A stretch of DNA of 64,000 bases from Nocardia inohanensis NBRC 100128 (GTDB taxonomy: Bacteria > Actinomycetota > Actinomycetes > Mycobacteriales > Mycobacteriaceae). The position numbers were made by a program, and so were the translations under genes. The notes beneath the pieces are model-generated. The model was given only the letters and a program-made list of their open reading frames with translations, did no database searches and was not told where the DNA came from. Below are positions 15,974 through 23,900 of this stretch, piece after piece (position 1 is the stretch's first letter; every line of letters starts with the position of its first letter). Location: contig NZ_BDBK01000008.1 of the NCBI RefSeq assembly GCF_001612945.1, forward strand, positions 248,001-312,000, given 5' to 3'.

Positions 15974-16048
15974 CCCGCGCTCGCGTATCGGCTGCCTCGC
16001 GCGGCAGCCGTACGTTACTGATCACCCGGCTGGTGTGCGCCGGCAGCC
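15962..16048 (+). promoter_or_regulatory. Attenuator RNA with mutually exclusive hairpins
   Basis: Three copies of GGCAGCC (15963-15969, 16003-16009, 16042-16048) and one complementary GGCTGCC (15990-15996) are present. GGCTGCC can pair with the first copy, which overlaps the last codons of the leader peptide. It can also pair with the second copy, giving a hairpin CGGCTGCC-tcgcgc-GGCAGCCG extended by CGTA/TACG. The two pairings exclude each other, the arrangement expected of an amino-acid attenuator. No T-run follows, so control could also act on translation through the start region of the downstream gene. Confidence 0.65.
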
Positions 16049-16071
16049 TCGTATCGAAAGGATCGAGGCAT

Positions 16072-16368
16072 ATGTCCTTGGAAGAAGTCCGCGGCGAAAT
16101 CGACGCGATCGATGCCCGAATCGTCGAGTTGCTCGGCGCACGACAGCAATTGGTGTTCCGGGCCGCGACCTTCAAACGCGACCCCGACGAAGTGCGGGCT
16201 CCGGATCGACGGGCGCGGATGATGGTTCGGCTGCGTGAGCTCGCTCTACAGCACGGGGTGGAGCCCGAACTCATCGAGCGGGTGTACACCACCATGATCG
16301 ACGGATTCATCGAGATCGAGCAGGGCCGCCATCGCGCACTCACGGCCGACGGAACAGTCACGGAATAG
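16072..16368 (+). CDS. Chorismate mutase, AroQ/PchB-like
   Basis: 98-residue all-helical chorismate mutase-type protein (MSLEEVRGEIDAIDARIVELLGARQQLV as its first helix, VRAPDRRARMMVRLRELA next). The family turns chorismate into prephenate. PchB-type members also act as isochorismate-pyruvate lyases, and this sequence looks PchB-like. It lacks any obvious fused domain and is about the normal length. GAGG lies three bases before the ATG at 16072. The upstream Trp-type leader indicates that its expression is tied to tryptophan supply, which would shift chorismate between the Trp branch and the Phe/Tyr branch. Confidence 0.82.
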   Translation: MSLEEVRGEIDAIDARIVELLGARQQLVFRAATFKRDPDEVRAPDRRARMMVRLRELALQHGVEPELIERVYTTMIDGFIEIEQGRHRALTADGTVTE

Positions 16369-16371
16369 TTG

Positions 16372-16971
16372 TCAGCCTCGGACGAACTCGTAGGTGTAGA
16401 ACAGCAGGCCGTCACCGATCGTCCGGGTGTTTGTCAGGCGCAACGGCTTTCGGTCCCTGGGCTGGTCGAAGATGCGGTGGCCGGTGCCCAGCACGACCGG
16501 GAAAACAACCAGTCGCAGTTCGTCGGCCAGGTTCTGTTCTATGAGTGTGTGCACGAGTCGGTAACTGCCGTAGACGAGGATTTCGCCGTCCACGGTTCGC
16601 TTCAGCTCCGAGATCTTCTTTGCCGCATCGCCATCGAGGACGGTGGCGTTGCTCCATCGGGGATCTTCGAGCGTGGACGAGACAATGTATTTGGGGAGGC
16701 TTTTCACTCCTTCCGCCCACTCGCGGCTCACGCGGACCTCCGCATCGTCGCGGGACAGCATGCGGGTCGCGAACCAATCGCTGGTCTGCCTGCCCAGCAG
16801 GAGCGCTTTGGCACGCAGTAGTTCTTCGGTTTCGCGGGTGACCCAGGCTTGGAGGTCCTTGCCTGTCACGCACTGGTGGAACCAGCCGCCCCGGTCGAAA
16901 CCCTCCTCGCCGTCCGGGTCTTGAACCACTCCATCGAGTGTGATGTTCGAGCTGATGACGATCTTTCCCAT
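16372..16971 (-). CDS. Dihydrofolate reductase-like (RibD C-terminal domain) protein
   Basis: 199 residues beginning MGKIVISSNITLDGVVQDPD. The family uses NADPH and shares the fold of dihydrofolate reductase and the RibD reductase domain. Conserved blocks are KALLLGRQTSDWF, LPKYIVSSTLEDPRW, GEILVYGSYRLVHTLIEQNLADELRL and VLGTGHRIFDQP. Such stand-alone proteins are abundant in actinobacteria and mostly uncharacterised. It is divergent from the ECF sigma gene with 113 bp between them. The start ATG at 16969-16971 has GGAG upstream; a longer reading upstream is low-complexity and not real. Confidence 0.85.
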   Translation of the reverse strand: MGKIVISSNITLDGVVQDPDGEEGFDRGGWFHQCVTGKDLQAWVTRETEELLRAKALLLGRQTSDWFATRMLSRDDAEVRVSREWAEGVKSLPKYIVSSTLEDPRWSNATVLDGDAAKKISELKRTVDGEILVYGSYRLVHTLIEQNLADELRLVVFPVVLGTGHRIFDQPRDRKPLRLTNTRTIGDGLLFYTYEFVRG

Positions 16972-17084
16972 TTGCGTGCTCCTTCGCGGATGCGGTCGGC
17001 TATCACTGGTCTGGACGTCGTGGCGGCAAGCAAAGAGGCGCTGGGCGACCGCCCCTTTCGCAGCTCGGCCGGCGTCGAAACAGG

Positions 17085-18140
17085 ATGGGATTGCGCATAA
17101 GCGATGAGGTGGCCGGAGTGGAGTCGGTGCGGACGGATTTGATGTCGAGGGCGCGGGCCGGTGATGGCGAGGCATTCCGGGCGCTGACCGAGCCACACCG
17201 CCGGGAGCTACAGGTGCACTGCTACCGGATGCTCGGCTCGGTTCAGGATGCCGAGGACGCGCTCCAGGACACGATGCTCGCCGCTTGGCGAGGTCTCGAA
17301 CAGTTCGACGGGCGCGCCGCGCTGCGCACCTGGCTCTATCGCATCGCCACCAACCGGTGCCTGGACGCCTTGCGGGGCGCGCGCCGGCGTCCCGCGAAGC
17401 AGTGGGATATTCCGGGAATCGAACCGCCGGAACCCACGGGGCTGGGCGAAATCCACTGGCTGGAGCCATATCCGGACGCCCTACTGGGCGGTGCGATCAG
17501 TGTGCCGCTCGGCCCGGAGGCGCGCTATGAGCAGACCGAATCCATTTCGCTGGCCTTCGTGACCGCCCTCCAGATCCTGCCGCCTCGCCAGCTCGCCGTG
17601 CTCATCCTGCGCGACGTTCTCGGATTCCATGCGAACGAGGTGGCCGAGATGCTGGACACCACAATCGAATCGGTGAAGAGCGCCCTCAAACGCGCACGGG
17701 CGGGAATGCAGCGCCGACTGCCGGATCCCGCCCGCGAGCAGCCGCCCGCCAACGGCTCACCTGCCGAGGACGCGATCGTAGCGAAGTTCGTCAGCACCTA
17801 CGAAGCCGCCGACATTGAGGCTTTGGTGGCGCTGTTGACCGACGACGTCTTCATGACGATGCCACCGATGCCGTTGGAATATCGGGGTCTGGACAGCGTT
17901 GCCCGCTTCTGCGCGTTCGTCTTCGGTTCGGGACAGCAATTCGAGCTGGTGCCGACGCGTGCCAACGGTCAACCGGCGTTCGGGGTCTACCGGCGGACGC
18001 CGACCGGGAGCCATGGAGTCGGCCTCTTCGTCCTCGCGCTCTCGGGCGACCGAATCAGCGCCATGACACGCTTCGAAGAAACCGTCCTCCCGACATTCGG
18101 TCTGCCGCAATCCCGCCCGAGCGCAGTGGGGCCGACATAG
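17085..18140 (+). CDS. ECF sigma factor with C-terminal SnoaL-like domain (SigG/SigJ type)
   Basis: 351 residues. Region 2 is around FRALTEPHRRELQVHCYRML and DAEDALQDTMLAAWRGLEQF, region 4 around LPPRQLAVLILRDVLGFHANEVAEML. From about residue 225 a SnoaL/NTF2-like domain follows (VAKFVSTYEAADIEALVALLTDDVFMTMPPMPLEYRGL). ECF factors with this added domain are common in actinobacteria, usually lack a classical anti-sigma partner, and the domain may control activity in place of one. No anti-sigma gene is next to it. The ATG at 17085 has a weak ribosome site; GTG at 17118 behind GAGG is an alternative. Confidence 0.88.
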   Translation: MGLRISDEVAGVESVRTDLMSRARAGDGEAFRALTEPHRRELQVHCYRMLGSVQDAEDALQDTMLAAWRGLEQFDGRAALRTWLYRIATNRCLDALRGARRRPAKQWDIPGIEPPEPTGLGEIHWLEPYPDALLGGAISVPLGPEARYEQTESISLAFVTALQILPPRQLAVLILRDVLGFHANEVAEMLDTTIESVKSALKRARAGMQRRLPDPAREQPPANGSPAEDAIVAKFVSTYEAADIEALVALLTDDVFMTMPPMPLEYRGLDSVARFCAFVFGSGQQFELVPTRANGQPAFGVYRRTPTGSHGVGLFVLALSGDRISAMTRFEETVLPTFGLPQSRPSAVGPT

Positions 18141-18329
18141 TTCGAAGAGTTCGGCGTTGGAGTGCTGAGACCAGTCGGCATTCGGGGGCGAATTCGGGGT
18201 GGGATGAAGAGATTAAAGAAGGATAGTGTGGCTGGGTCGTGTGCCCTGCCGGACCTTCGCTGACGCGACTTGGGAGCCTCGACCGGCGGTTTTCGACGGT
18301 AGTGGCTGCACGTATCACCTTTTACAGAT

Positions 18330-18345
18330 TTCCCGATCCCGGGAA
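18330..18345 (-). terminator. Weak hairpin after the DUF222 gene
   Basis: TTCCCG and CGGGAA pair around four bases, immediately after the stop codon of the minus-strand gene, with AAATC after the stem on that strand. The stem is only six base pairs, so this is a modest candidate. Confidence 0.4.
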
Positions 18346-18347
18346 TT

Positions 18348-19799
18348 TCACGACCGCAGGATCGGGGAGCGCGGGTGGATGCGCGCCAAGGCGCGTTCCA
18401 TCATCTCCCCGGCATGGTGGCGGTGATTCACTCTCGGTGTCCCGGTCGGATCGATATGGGCAGGCGCGATCCAGCCCGTCCGTCCCGCATAGCGCGAATC
18501 TTTCGGCATGACAACAGTTTTCCAACCCCCAGGTCCGTCGTGCACCAGGGCATGACAGCGATCACACGCCAACGTCAGATTATCCAGATCGGTGGTGCCG
18601 CCCTTGGCCCATTCAGTGACGTGATGCACCGCCGCCATCGACGCGGGGGCATCGCAGCCGGGGCGCGTGCAGCCCTTCTCGGTCGCAGTCAACGCCAAGC
18701 GCTGGGCGGGGCTGGCCAGACGACGAGAACGCCCGAAATACAACGGCATTCCCACCGGATCGACCACCGTCACAAACCGCGAGGACTTCGCAGCGGCCAG
18801 CTTGACCGCATCGGCGACCGGGATAGTGCCGCCGGTCGCGGTGGTGGCGACACCGGACAGGGTTTCCAGCTGCTGGACACTCATCGTGATCACCGTCGCA
18901 ACGGGCAGACCCCGGTGAGTGCCGAGCCCGTCGAGGGTGACGCTCGGGGCCAGCAGCGCCAGCAGCGCGTCATGGGTGCGTTGCCCACTGGTGCGAGTAT
19001 CGCGGGCGGCCGCCGCCTCGAGCATCGCGCGATCGACACCACGGTCGGCATCAGCGTCGGCGGCCGTCGGGCTGTCGGGATCGGCCGGGTTACACATGCC
19101 CGGGCGCGCGTACTTGGCCAGCACCGGCTCCAACAACGCCCGCAATTCCGGGACGATCTCGCCCTTGAGGGTGGACATGCCATCCACGCGCTGCTTGCCC
19201 AAGACCAGCTCCCGCATCCGGGCCCGGTCACGGGTGTCGGTCAGGGCGCCGTCGGGATCCAACCGCCCCAGAATCGCATTCCCCACCTTCGGCTGATCAT
19301 CGGGGGAACCCCCGGACCGGGCGTGGGCGACCAGGATCTGTTCGGCTTCGGCCTTGGCTCCCGCCGGTGCGGCCGCCGGGATCCGGTCCAGGATCTTCAC
19401 GATCGCGCGCACCTGCTGCACCGACAACTCCCCCTCGGCCTGGGCGGCCGCGGTCACCGGCAGCAACGGTTCACGCTCGACACCATGCATGTCACGAAAC
19501 ACCCCCACATACGTGGCGGCGTTGACCCGCGCCCGCGCTTCGGCACGCGACAAGGTCAGGGTTTCAGCGAGAAAGCTTGCGATGTTGGCGCATCCGGCCC
19601 GCGCGGGCATCGACCGATCGGAAACCTCGATCACCAGCCGGTGCCCGACCGCTTCCAGGCGACGCTTGGAATTCTCGATACTGCGCAACACCGCGGTGAT
19701 ATCGGTGTCGGACAAGGAATTCAACGATGCGGTCAACAGGATATCGGTGGCGTCGGCGAACTCCGCCACCGCTTCGATGAATTCCCCCTGCATCCCCAT
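18348..19799 (-). CDS. DUF222 protein with C-terminal HNH endonuclease domain (13E12-repeat type)
   Basis: 483 residues. The N-terminal two thirds (from EFADATDILLTASLNSLSDTD to about residue 330) is DUF222. The C-terminus has an HNH domain: CTRPGCDAPASMAAVHHVTEW, then LDNLTLACDRCHALVH, with the two CxxC-like pairs and the HH and H residues that bind zinc and metal. These proteins are multicopy in mycobacteria (13E12 family) and Nocardia, and have been linked to mobile elements; whether they cut DNA in the cell is not known. A TAAAAT box directly upstream suggests a near-leaderless transcript; ATG at 19793 is an alternative start. Confidence 0.88.
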   Translation of the reverse strand: MGMQGEFIEAVAEFADATDILLTASLNSLSDTDITAVLRSIENSKRRLEAVGHRLVIEVSDRSMPARAGCANIASFLAETLTLSRAEARARVNAATYVGVFRDMHGVEREPLLPVTAAAQAEGELSVQQVRAIVKILDRIPAAAPAGAKAEAEQILVAHARSGGSPDDQPKVGNAILGRLDPDGALTDTRDRARMRELVLGKQRVDGMSTLKGEIVPELRALLEPVLAKYARPGMCNPADPDSPTAADADADRGVDRAMLEAAAARDTRTSGQRTHDALLALLAPSVTLDGLGTHRGLPVATVITMSVQQLETLSGVATTATGGTIPVADAVKLAAAKSSRFVTVVDPVGMPLYFGRSRRLASPAQRLALTATEKGCTRPGCDAPASMAAVHHVTEWAKGGTTDLDNLTLACDRCHALVHDGPGGWKTVVMPKDSRYAGRTGWIAPAHIDPTGTPRVNHRHHAGEMMERALARIHPRSPILRS

Positions 19800-19949
19800 A
19801 CCCCTATTTTACGCGGGTATCTCACGCACCGGAATACGAATCCTGTTGTGATATAAGGATATTCACTCCGTCTGAGCCGTTATCGGGCTCGTCGGCATAT
19901 GGAACTCTTCCAATGGGGCCGAGTCGTACCAGCTGACCAGTTTTGAATT

Positions 19950-20687
19950 TCAGAGTGCGTTGTTCTGCATCAGTTGGCGGCGGTGGCGGCGCTGGAGGTC
20001 GAAGAGTTCTTCGTCGGAGTAGGAGGACCAGTCGCGGGTGGGGGCGAATTTGGGGCGTAGGTCGCGGATTCGGTCGGCGCACCAGAGGACTTCTTTTTCG
20101 AGTACGCGAGGGTTGGTGCAGCCGGGCCAGAGTGGGGAGACGGTGATCGAGTGGATCGATTCCCGGTTGCCGGTCATGGAGAGAACGGGTTTGGCGTATT
20201 GGGTGGTGGCGCCGCGGATCAGGTAGTTGCCGTCGGAGAGGAGGTCGTCTTGGATTCGGCAGTATTTGTTCCAGGTGCGCGTCTCCAGCAGCATGATCGC
20301 TTGTTCGCGGGCGGAGAGTAGACCGCTGCGGGCGGAGCTGTGCGAGGCGGAGTGCCGGCCGTGGCGCTCGTTCATGGCGTCCTGGTACGCCTCGAAGAGC
20401 TCGTCGCCGACGTCTTTCGGTGCTACCCGCTCGTGCCAGTCGGAGGTGAATTCCAGGCGGCAGGGGAGGCCGCCGTCCAATGTCATGGTGACGAACGGGC
20501 CGGGAGCTGGCGTGGCGGACGGGACGGCGTAGAGCGCGGGGAATTGTTCGGCGGGCGGGGAGGCCGTCACCGCGTAGGTCGATTCCTGGTGCAGTGGTTG
20601 CGAAGTCACGTTCACCGTCACCGATACCGAGACGTTGACCTTCGGATTCCGATCGTCGTCATAGTCGTCGACATGTCTGATCACCAT
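19950..20687 (-). CDS. Hypothetical protein
   Basis: 245 residues of unrecognised family. The first 35 residues are Val/Asp-rich (DDYDDDRNPKVNVSVSVTVNVTS), a Pro/Ala-rich stretch follows, and the C-terminal half is charged and Trp-containing (LETRTWNKYCRIQDDLLSDGNYL, WCADRIRDLRPKFAPTRDWSSYSDEELFDLQRRHRRQL). No signal peptide or membrane segment is evident. Codon use looks like that of its neighbours. It lies 69 bp downstream of the toxin gene on the same strand. Function unknown. Confidence 0.65.
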   Translation of the reverse strand: MVIRHVDDYDDDRNPKVNVSVSVTVNVTSQPLHQESTYAVTASPPAEQFPALYAVPSATPAPGPFVTMTLDGGLPCRLEFTSDWHERVAPKDVGDELFEAYQDAMNERHGRHSASHSSARSGLLSAREQAIMLLETRTWNKYCRIQDDLLSDGNYLIRGATTQYAKPVLSMTGNRESIHSITVSPLWPGCTNPRVLEKEVLWCADRIRDLRPKFAPTRDWSSYSDEELFDLQRRHRRQLMQNNAL

Positions 20688-20756
20688 GACGAAATCAACT
20701 CCTGCGCAGCCGCTTTCGGCGCACGCTATCAGATCTTGAAGGAGAAGATCCCGAAG

Positions 20757-21170
20757 TCAGGGGAGTTTGTCGGTTTGGACTCGGGGGTCGAGTTTGCGGA
20801 GGGTTTCGGGGCGGTCGGTGAGGCAGGGCCAGTCGCGGCTGACGGCTTCGATGGTGGCGTGACCGGCGGGGATCAAGGCGTCGGCGTCGGGACGGTCGGC
20901 GAGAGCCGCGCCGAGGTGATCGCTGGCGGGGCGGTCCAGGGGTTGGATGACCGTGTTCGGCAGATCCAGCAGGACGGCGAGGATATCGAGGCGGCCGGAG
21001 GGGATGAGCGCGCGGGCGGCGGCGAGGGCGGTCGCGGGGACGATGATGGTGTGGCCCGCGTCGGCGGTGGCCCAGACCACGGATTGGACGTAGGCGACTC
21101 GATGGGCCCAGGCGGTGAGGGCGGCGGTGTCGAAAACCACGCCTCCGAGCGTGGAGCCTGCGGTGGTCAT
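20757..21170 (-). CDS. PIN-domain-like toxin of a toxin-antitoxin pair
   Basis: 137 residues beginning with a PIN-like strand and acidic residue, GGVVFDTAALTAWAH (D14), with a later DADALIPAGHATIEAVSRDW resembling the central acidic motif (DA..A..A) of VapC RNases. VapC toxins cut tRNA or rRNA. The match is weak and some acidic residues are unclear, so a catalytically poor or divergent PIN protein is possible. It overlaps the upstream RHH gene by four bases (ATGA), the usual order antitoxin then toxin, which is the main support. Confidence 0.65.
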   Translation of the reverse strand: MTTAGSTLGGVVFDTAALTAWAHRVAYVQSVVWATADAGHTIIVPATALAAARALIPSGRLDILAVLLDLPNTVIQPLDRPASDHLGAALADRPDADALIPAGHATIEAVSRDWPCLTDRPETLRKLDPRVQTDKLP

Positions 21171-21448
21171 GCCGCGCCGGCGTGGTCGCCGGGAGCCTCC
21201 TTGTCAGGTAAGGGCGGTAGACCTTGGACCGCGCGGGCCCGGTTGATGAGGTCGAGGGGTGGGCGGCCGCCGAGGGCGTTCTCGAGGCGGGCCAGGGATT
21301 CGGCGCGGTTGACCCGGGCGCGAACCGATTCGGCTACGAAGGAGGAGATGGATTCGATGCGGCCGGTGGCGCGCCAATCGTCGAGGGTGGCGGCGATCTC
21401 CTCGGGCATCGACACGGTGATCTTTCTGGTGCGACGCGCTCTTGCCAT
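21167..21448 (-). CDS. Ribbon-helix-helix antitoxin
   Basis: 93 residues. The N-terminus MARARRTRKITVSMPEEIAA is a classical RHH beta-strand and helix, and DDWRATGRIESISSFVAESV completes the fold, so it should bind DNA as a dimer and repress its own operon. The C-terminal part (ALGGRPPLDLINRARAVQGLPPLP) would wrap and neutralise the toxin. I start at the ATG at 21446-21448. Its stop overlaps the start of the PIN gene. Confidence 0.75.
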   Translation of the reverse strand: MARARRTRKITVSMPEEIAATLDDWRATGRIESISSFVAESVRARVNRAESLARLENALGGRPPLDLINRARAVQGLPPLPDKEAPGDHAGAA

Positions 21449-21503
21449 ACCGGAATTGTAATGCGGTATGGGCGGGGCCACTGAGATGACAGACCGTTCG
21501 CCT

Positions 21504-21591
21504 CGGGTTTCGGATTCGGGTGATCCGAAACCTGCCGGTCACGCCGCGATCGGTGTTCGATACGGTGGGCGTGTGCCCGCGACTCGCGGGC
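21504..21591 (+). promoter_or_regulatory. Two hairpins in the probable 5' leader of the methionine-salvage operon
   Basis: The first stem pairs GGTTTCGGAT (21506-21515) with ATCCGAAACC (21523-21532) perfectly around seven bases. The second pairs GCCCGCG (21575-21581) with CGCGGGC (21585-21591). Both lie between the divergent antitoxin gene and mtnAB, 37-125 bp before its start codon, so they are not terminators of any gene reading in. A regulatory leader (for example for SAM or a salvage intermediate) is possible. I could not match it to a known SAM riboswitch class by eye. Confidence 0.45.
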
Positions 21592-21628
21592 GGTGCCCGA
21601 TTATCTGCGTCAAGAGGACATTACTTAG

Positions 21629-23305
21629 ATGGATCAGAGTTCGATCGTGTGGGACGAGGGTGCCTTGGTCACCATCGACCAGCGAGCATTGCCGCAGGAG
21701 TTGCGGGAGTTGCGGATCACCACGGTCGATCAGGTCATCGATGCGATCAAGACGCTGGCCATTCGCGGCGCGCCGGCGATCGGGGTGTCGGGGGCGTTCG
21801 GGGTTGTCATCGCCGCGCTGGCGCACACCACCGATGGAGTCGTGGATGCCGCGGCGGTGCGGAGCGATGCCCAGCGGATCGCGGACGCCCGGCCCACCGC
21901 GGTCAACTTGGCGTGGGGTGTGCAGCGGGCATTGCGCAAGCTGGACGACGGCGTGCAGGCGGTGCTCGACGAAGCGCTGGAGATGCAGGCCGAGGACGGG
22001 CGCACCAATCTCGCGGCGGCGACGCATGCGGCGGATCTGCTTCGGAACCTGTGCGGGGACCGGCCTTTGCGGCTGCTCACGCATTGCAATACCGGGCGGC
22101 TCGCGACGACCGCCTGGGGGACCGCGATCGGTGCGATGCGCGTGCTGCATCAGCGCGGCCGGCTGGCCGAGGTGATCGTGGATGAGACCCGGCCGCTGTT
22201 GCAGGGCGCGCGGCTGACCGCCTGGGAGATGGCGGAAGCCGGTATCCCACATCGGCTCACCATCGATTCGGCGGCCGCGTGGGCCATGGCCACCGAGAAT
22301 GTGGACGCGGTGATCGTGGGTGCGGATCGGATCACCGCGGATGGCGCGGTAGCCAACAAGATCGGCACTTACATGCTGGCGCTCGCCGCCAAGCATCACG
22401 GCATTCCGTTCATCGTGGTCGCGCCGGAATCGACACGTGACATTTCGACGGCGCACGGTAGCGACATCGTGGTGGAGCAGCGTGCCGCCGCCGAGGTGAC
22501 CGGATTCGGCGGTGTGACAACGGCTCCCGTAGGTACGCAGACCTTCAACCCGGCGTTCGATGTCACGCCGGGTGAGCTGGTGACCGCTGTCGTCACCGAG
22601 AACGGCGTACTGGTCGATCCCGCCGCAGCTGATGGCGCGGTGCCGCCCGCCGAACTGGCTGGACATGCATCCGGTGCAACATTGCAGGCCGGGCAGCAAA
22701 TCGCCGACATCGCCCGCAAACTGTATGCCAATGGCTGGATGCCGGGGACCGCAGGCAATATCTCGGTGCGGCAAGGCGATACGGCCGTGATCACCGCGAG
22801 CGGCCTGTCCAAGGGCGAGCTGACCGGGACCGATATGGTCACCGTCGCCGTCGTGGATTCGCAGCCGGTGCGCGCGGACGGTCGCCGCCCGTCGGCCGAA
22901 ACCACCATCCACACCGCCGTTTACCGCACGCGCGGCAGTGAAGCCGTCGTGCATGTGCACCCGCCGCACGCCACCGCGCTCTCGATCGGTGCAGCGAGCG
23001 CAACCGTGCAGACCGTGCGCTTCTCCGGATATGAGCTGATCAAGGGACTGGGCGGAGTTCGCCCGGACGCCATCGACATTCCGGTGTTCCCGAATCACGC
23101 GGACGTGCCGCGCATCGGCGAGGACATCGAGAAGTACCTGACCGAGCATCCCGACGCGCCGCCCGTGCTGTTCATCGCCGGCCACGGCATCACCGCCTGG
23201 GGCGCCACGCTCGCGCAGGCCCGCGATCGCGCGGAATGCCTCGAGGCCATGTGCGAACTGACCACCTTGACCGGGCACCGTGAGATTCCGGTGGGCGACA
23301 ATTAG
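21629..23305 (+). CDS. mtnAB: Fused methylthioribose-1-phosphate isomerase / methylthioribulose-1-phosphate dehydratase
   Basis: 558-residue bifunctional enzyme of methionine salvage. Residues 1 to about 340 are MtnA: RGAPAIGVSGAFG, THCNTGRLAT with C153, and GADRITADGAVANKIGTY with D233 match the catalytic Cys/Asp pair. Residues from about 350 to the end are MtnB, a class II aldolase-like zinc enzyme: GWMPGTAGNISVR, TASGLSKGELTGTDMV, zinc ligands in VVHVHPPHA (H442, H444) and GHG (H519). MtnA isomerises methylthioribose-1-phosphate and MtnB dehydrates the product, so the fusion joins consecutive steps. Both active sites look intact. Confidence 0.95.
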   Translation: MDQSSIVWDEGALVTIDQRALPQELRELRITTVDQVIDAIKTLAIRGAPAIGVSGAFGVVIAALAHTTDGVVDAAAVRSDAQRIADARPTAVNLAWGVQRALRKLDDGVQAVLDEALEMQAEDGRTNLAAATHAADLLRNLCGDRPLRLLTHCNTGRLATTAWGTAIGAMRVLHQRGRLAEVIVDETRPLLQGARLTAWEMAEAGIPHRLTIDSAAAWAMATENVDAVIVGADRITADGAVANKIGTYMLALAAKHHGIPFIVVAPESTRDISTAHGSDIVVEQRAAAEVTGFGGVTTAPVGTQTFNPAFDVTPGELVTAVVTENGVLVDPAAADGAVPPAELAGHASGATLQAGQQIADIARKLYANGWMPGTAGNISVRQGDTAVITASGLSKGELTGTDMVTVAVVDSQPVRADGRRPSAETTIHTAVYRTRGSEAVVHVHPPHATALSIGAASATVQTVRFSGYELIKGLGGVRPDAIDIPVFPNHADVPRIGEDIEKYLTEHPDAPPVLFIAGHGITAWGATLAQARDRAECLEAMCELTTLTGHREIPVGDN

Positions 23306-23324
23306 TTCCGAGAAAGGAACCCCG

Positions 23325-23900
23325 ATGACTCTGCTTCAGATCATGTCCGATCAGGACGCCGCCGATGTCAAGCTGCGTACCAGCGATGACGCCGAGATCG
23401 CCGCCGAACTCGGCAAGCGCGGCATCACCTTCGAACGCTGGCCGCTGCTCGAAAACCTGACCGGCGCGACCTCAACCGAGGACCTGCTGGCCGAGTACCG
23501 CTCGCGCATCGACGAATTGAATGCCGACGGCCGGTACAAGTTCATCGACGTGGCCCGAATCCACCCGGACGACGCCGATCCCGAATGGCCCGCCAAGGCC
23601 GTGGCCGCGCGCACCAAGTTCCTCGACGAGCATCGGCACGCCGAGGACGAGGTGCGGTTCTTCGCGGCGGGCCAGGGCTGCTTCTACCTGCATCTCGGCA
23701 ATGAGGTGCTGGCGACCGTCTGCACCGCGGGCGATCTGGTGTCGGTTCCGGCCGGCACCCTGCACTGGTTCGATATGGGCACCCATCCGGAGTTCGTGGC
23801 CGTCCGTTTCTTCGAGGAAGAGGACGGCTGGGTCGGCGATTTCACCGGCGACAAGATCTCCACCGGCTTCCCGACCCTCGACGAGCTGACCGCGGCATGA
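23325..23900 (+). CDS. mtnD: Acireductone dioxygenase
   Basis: 191-residue cupin enzyme. It oxidises acireductone to the keto acid precursor of methionine plus formate when loaded with iron; the nickel form makes an off-pathway product. Metal ligands are all visible: H103, H105 and E109 in EHRHAEDEVRFF, and H147 in GTLHWFDMG. The gene starts 19 bp after mtnAB with AAAGGA upstream, and its stop overlaps the mtnC start by four bases. Confidence 0.95.
   Translation: MTLLQIMSDQDAADVKLRTSDDAEIAAELGKRGITFERWPLLENLTGATSTEDLLAEYRSRIDELNADGRYKFIDVARIHPDDADPEWPAKAVAARTKFLDEHRHAEDEVRFFAAGQGCFYLHLGNEVLATVCTAGDLVSVPAGTLHWFDMGTHPEFVAVRFFEEEDGWVGDFTGDKISTGFPTLDELTAA

Noticed and set aside
21539..23278. 579-codon frame antisense to mtnAB
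   Set aside because: Low-complexity His/Arg-rich translation with no ribosome site; the plus-strand enzyme fusion has complete active sites.
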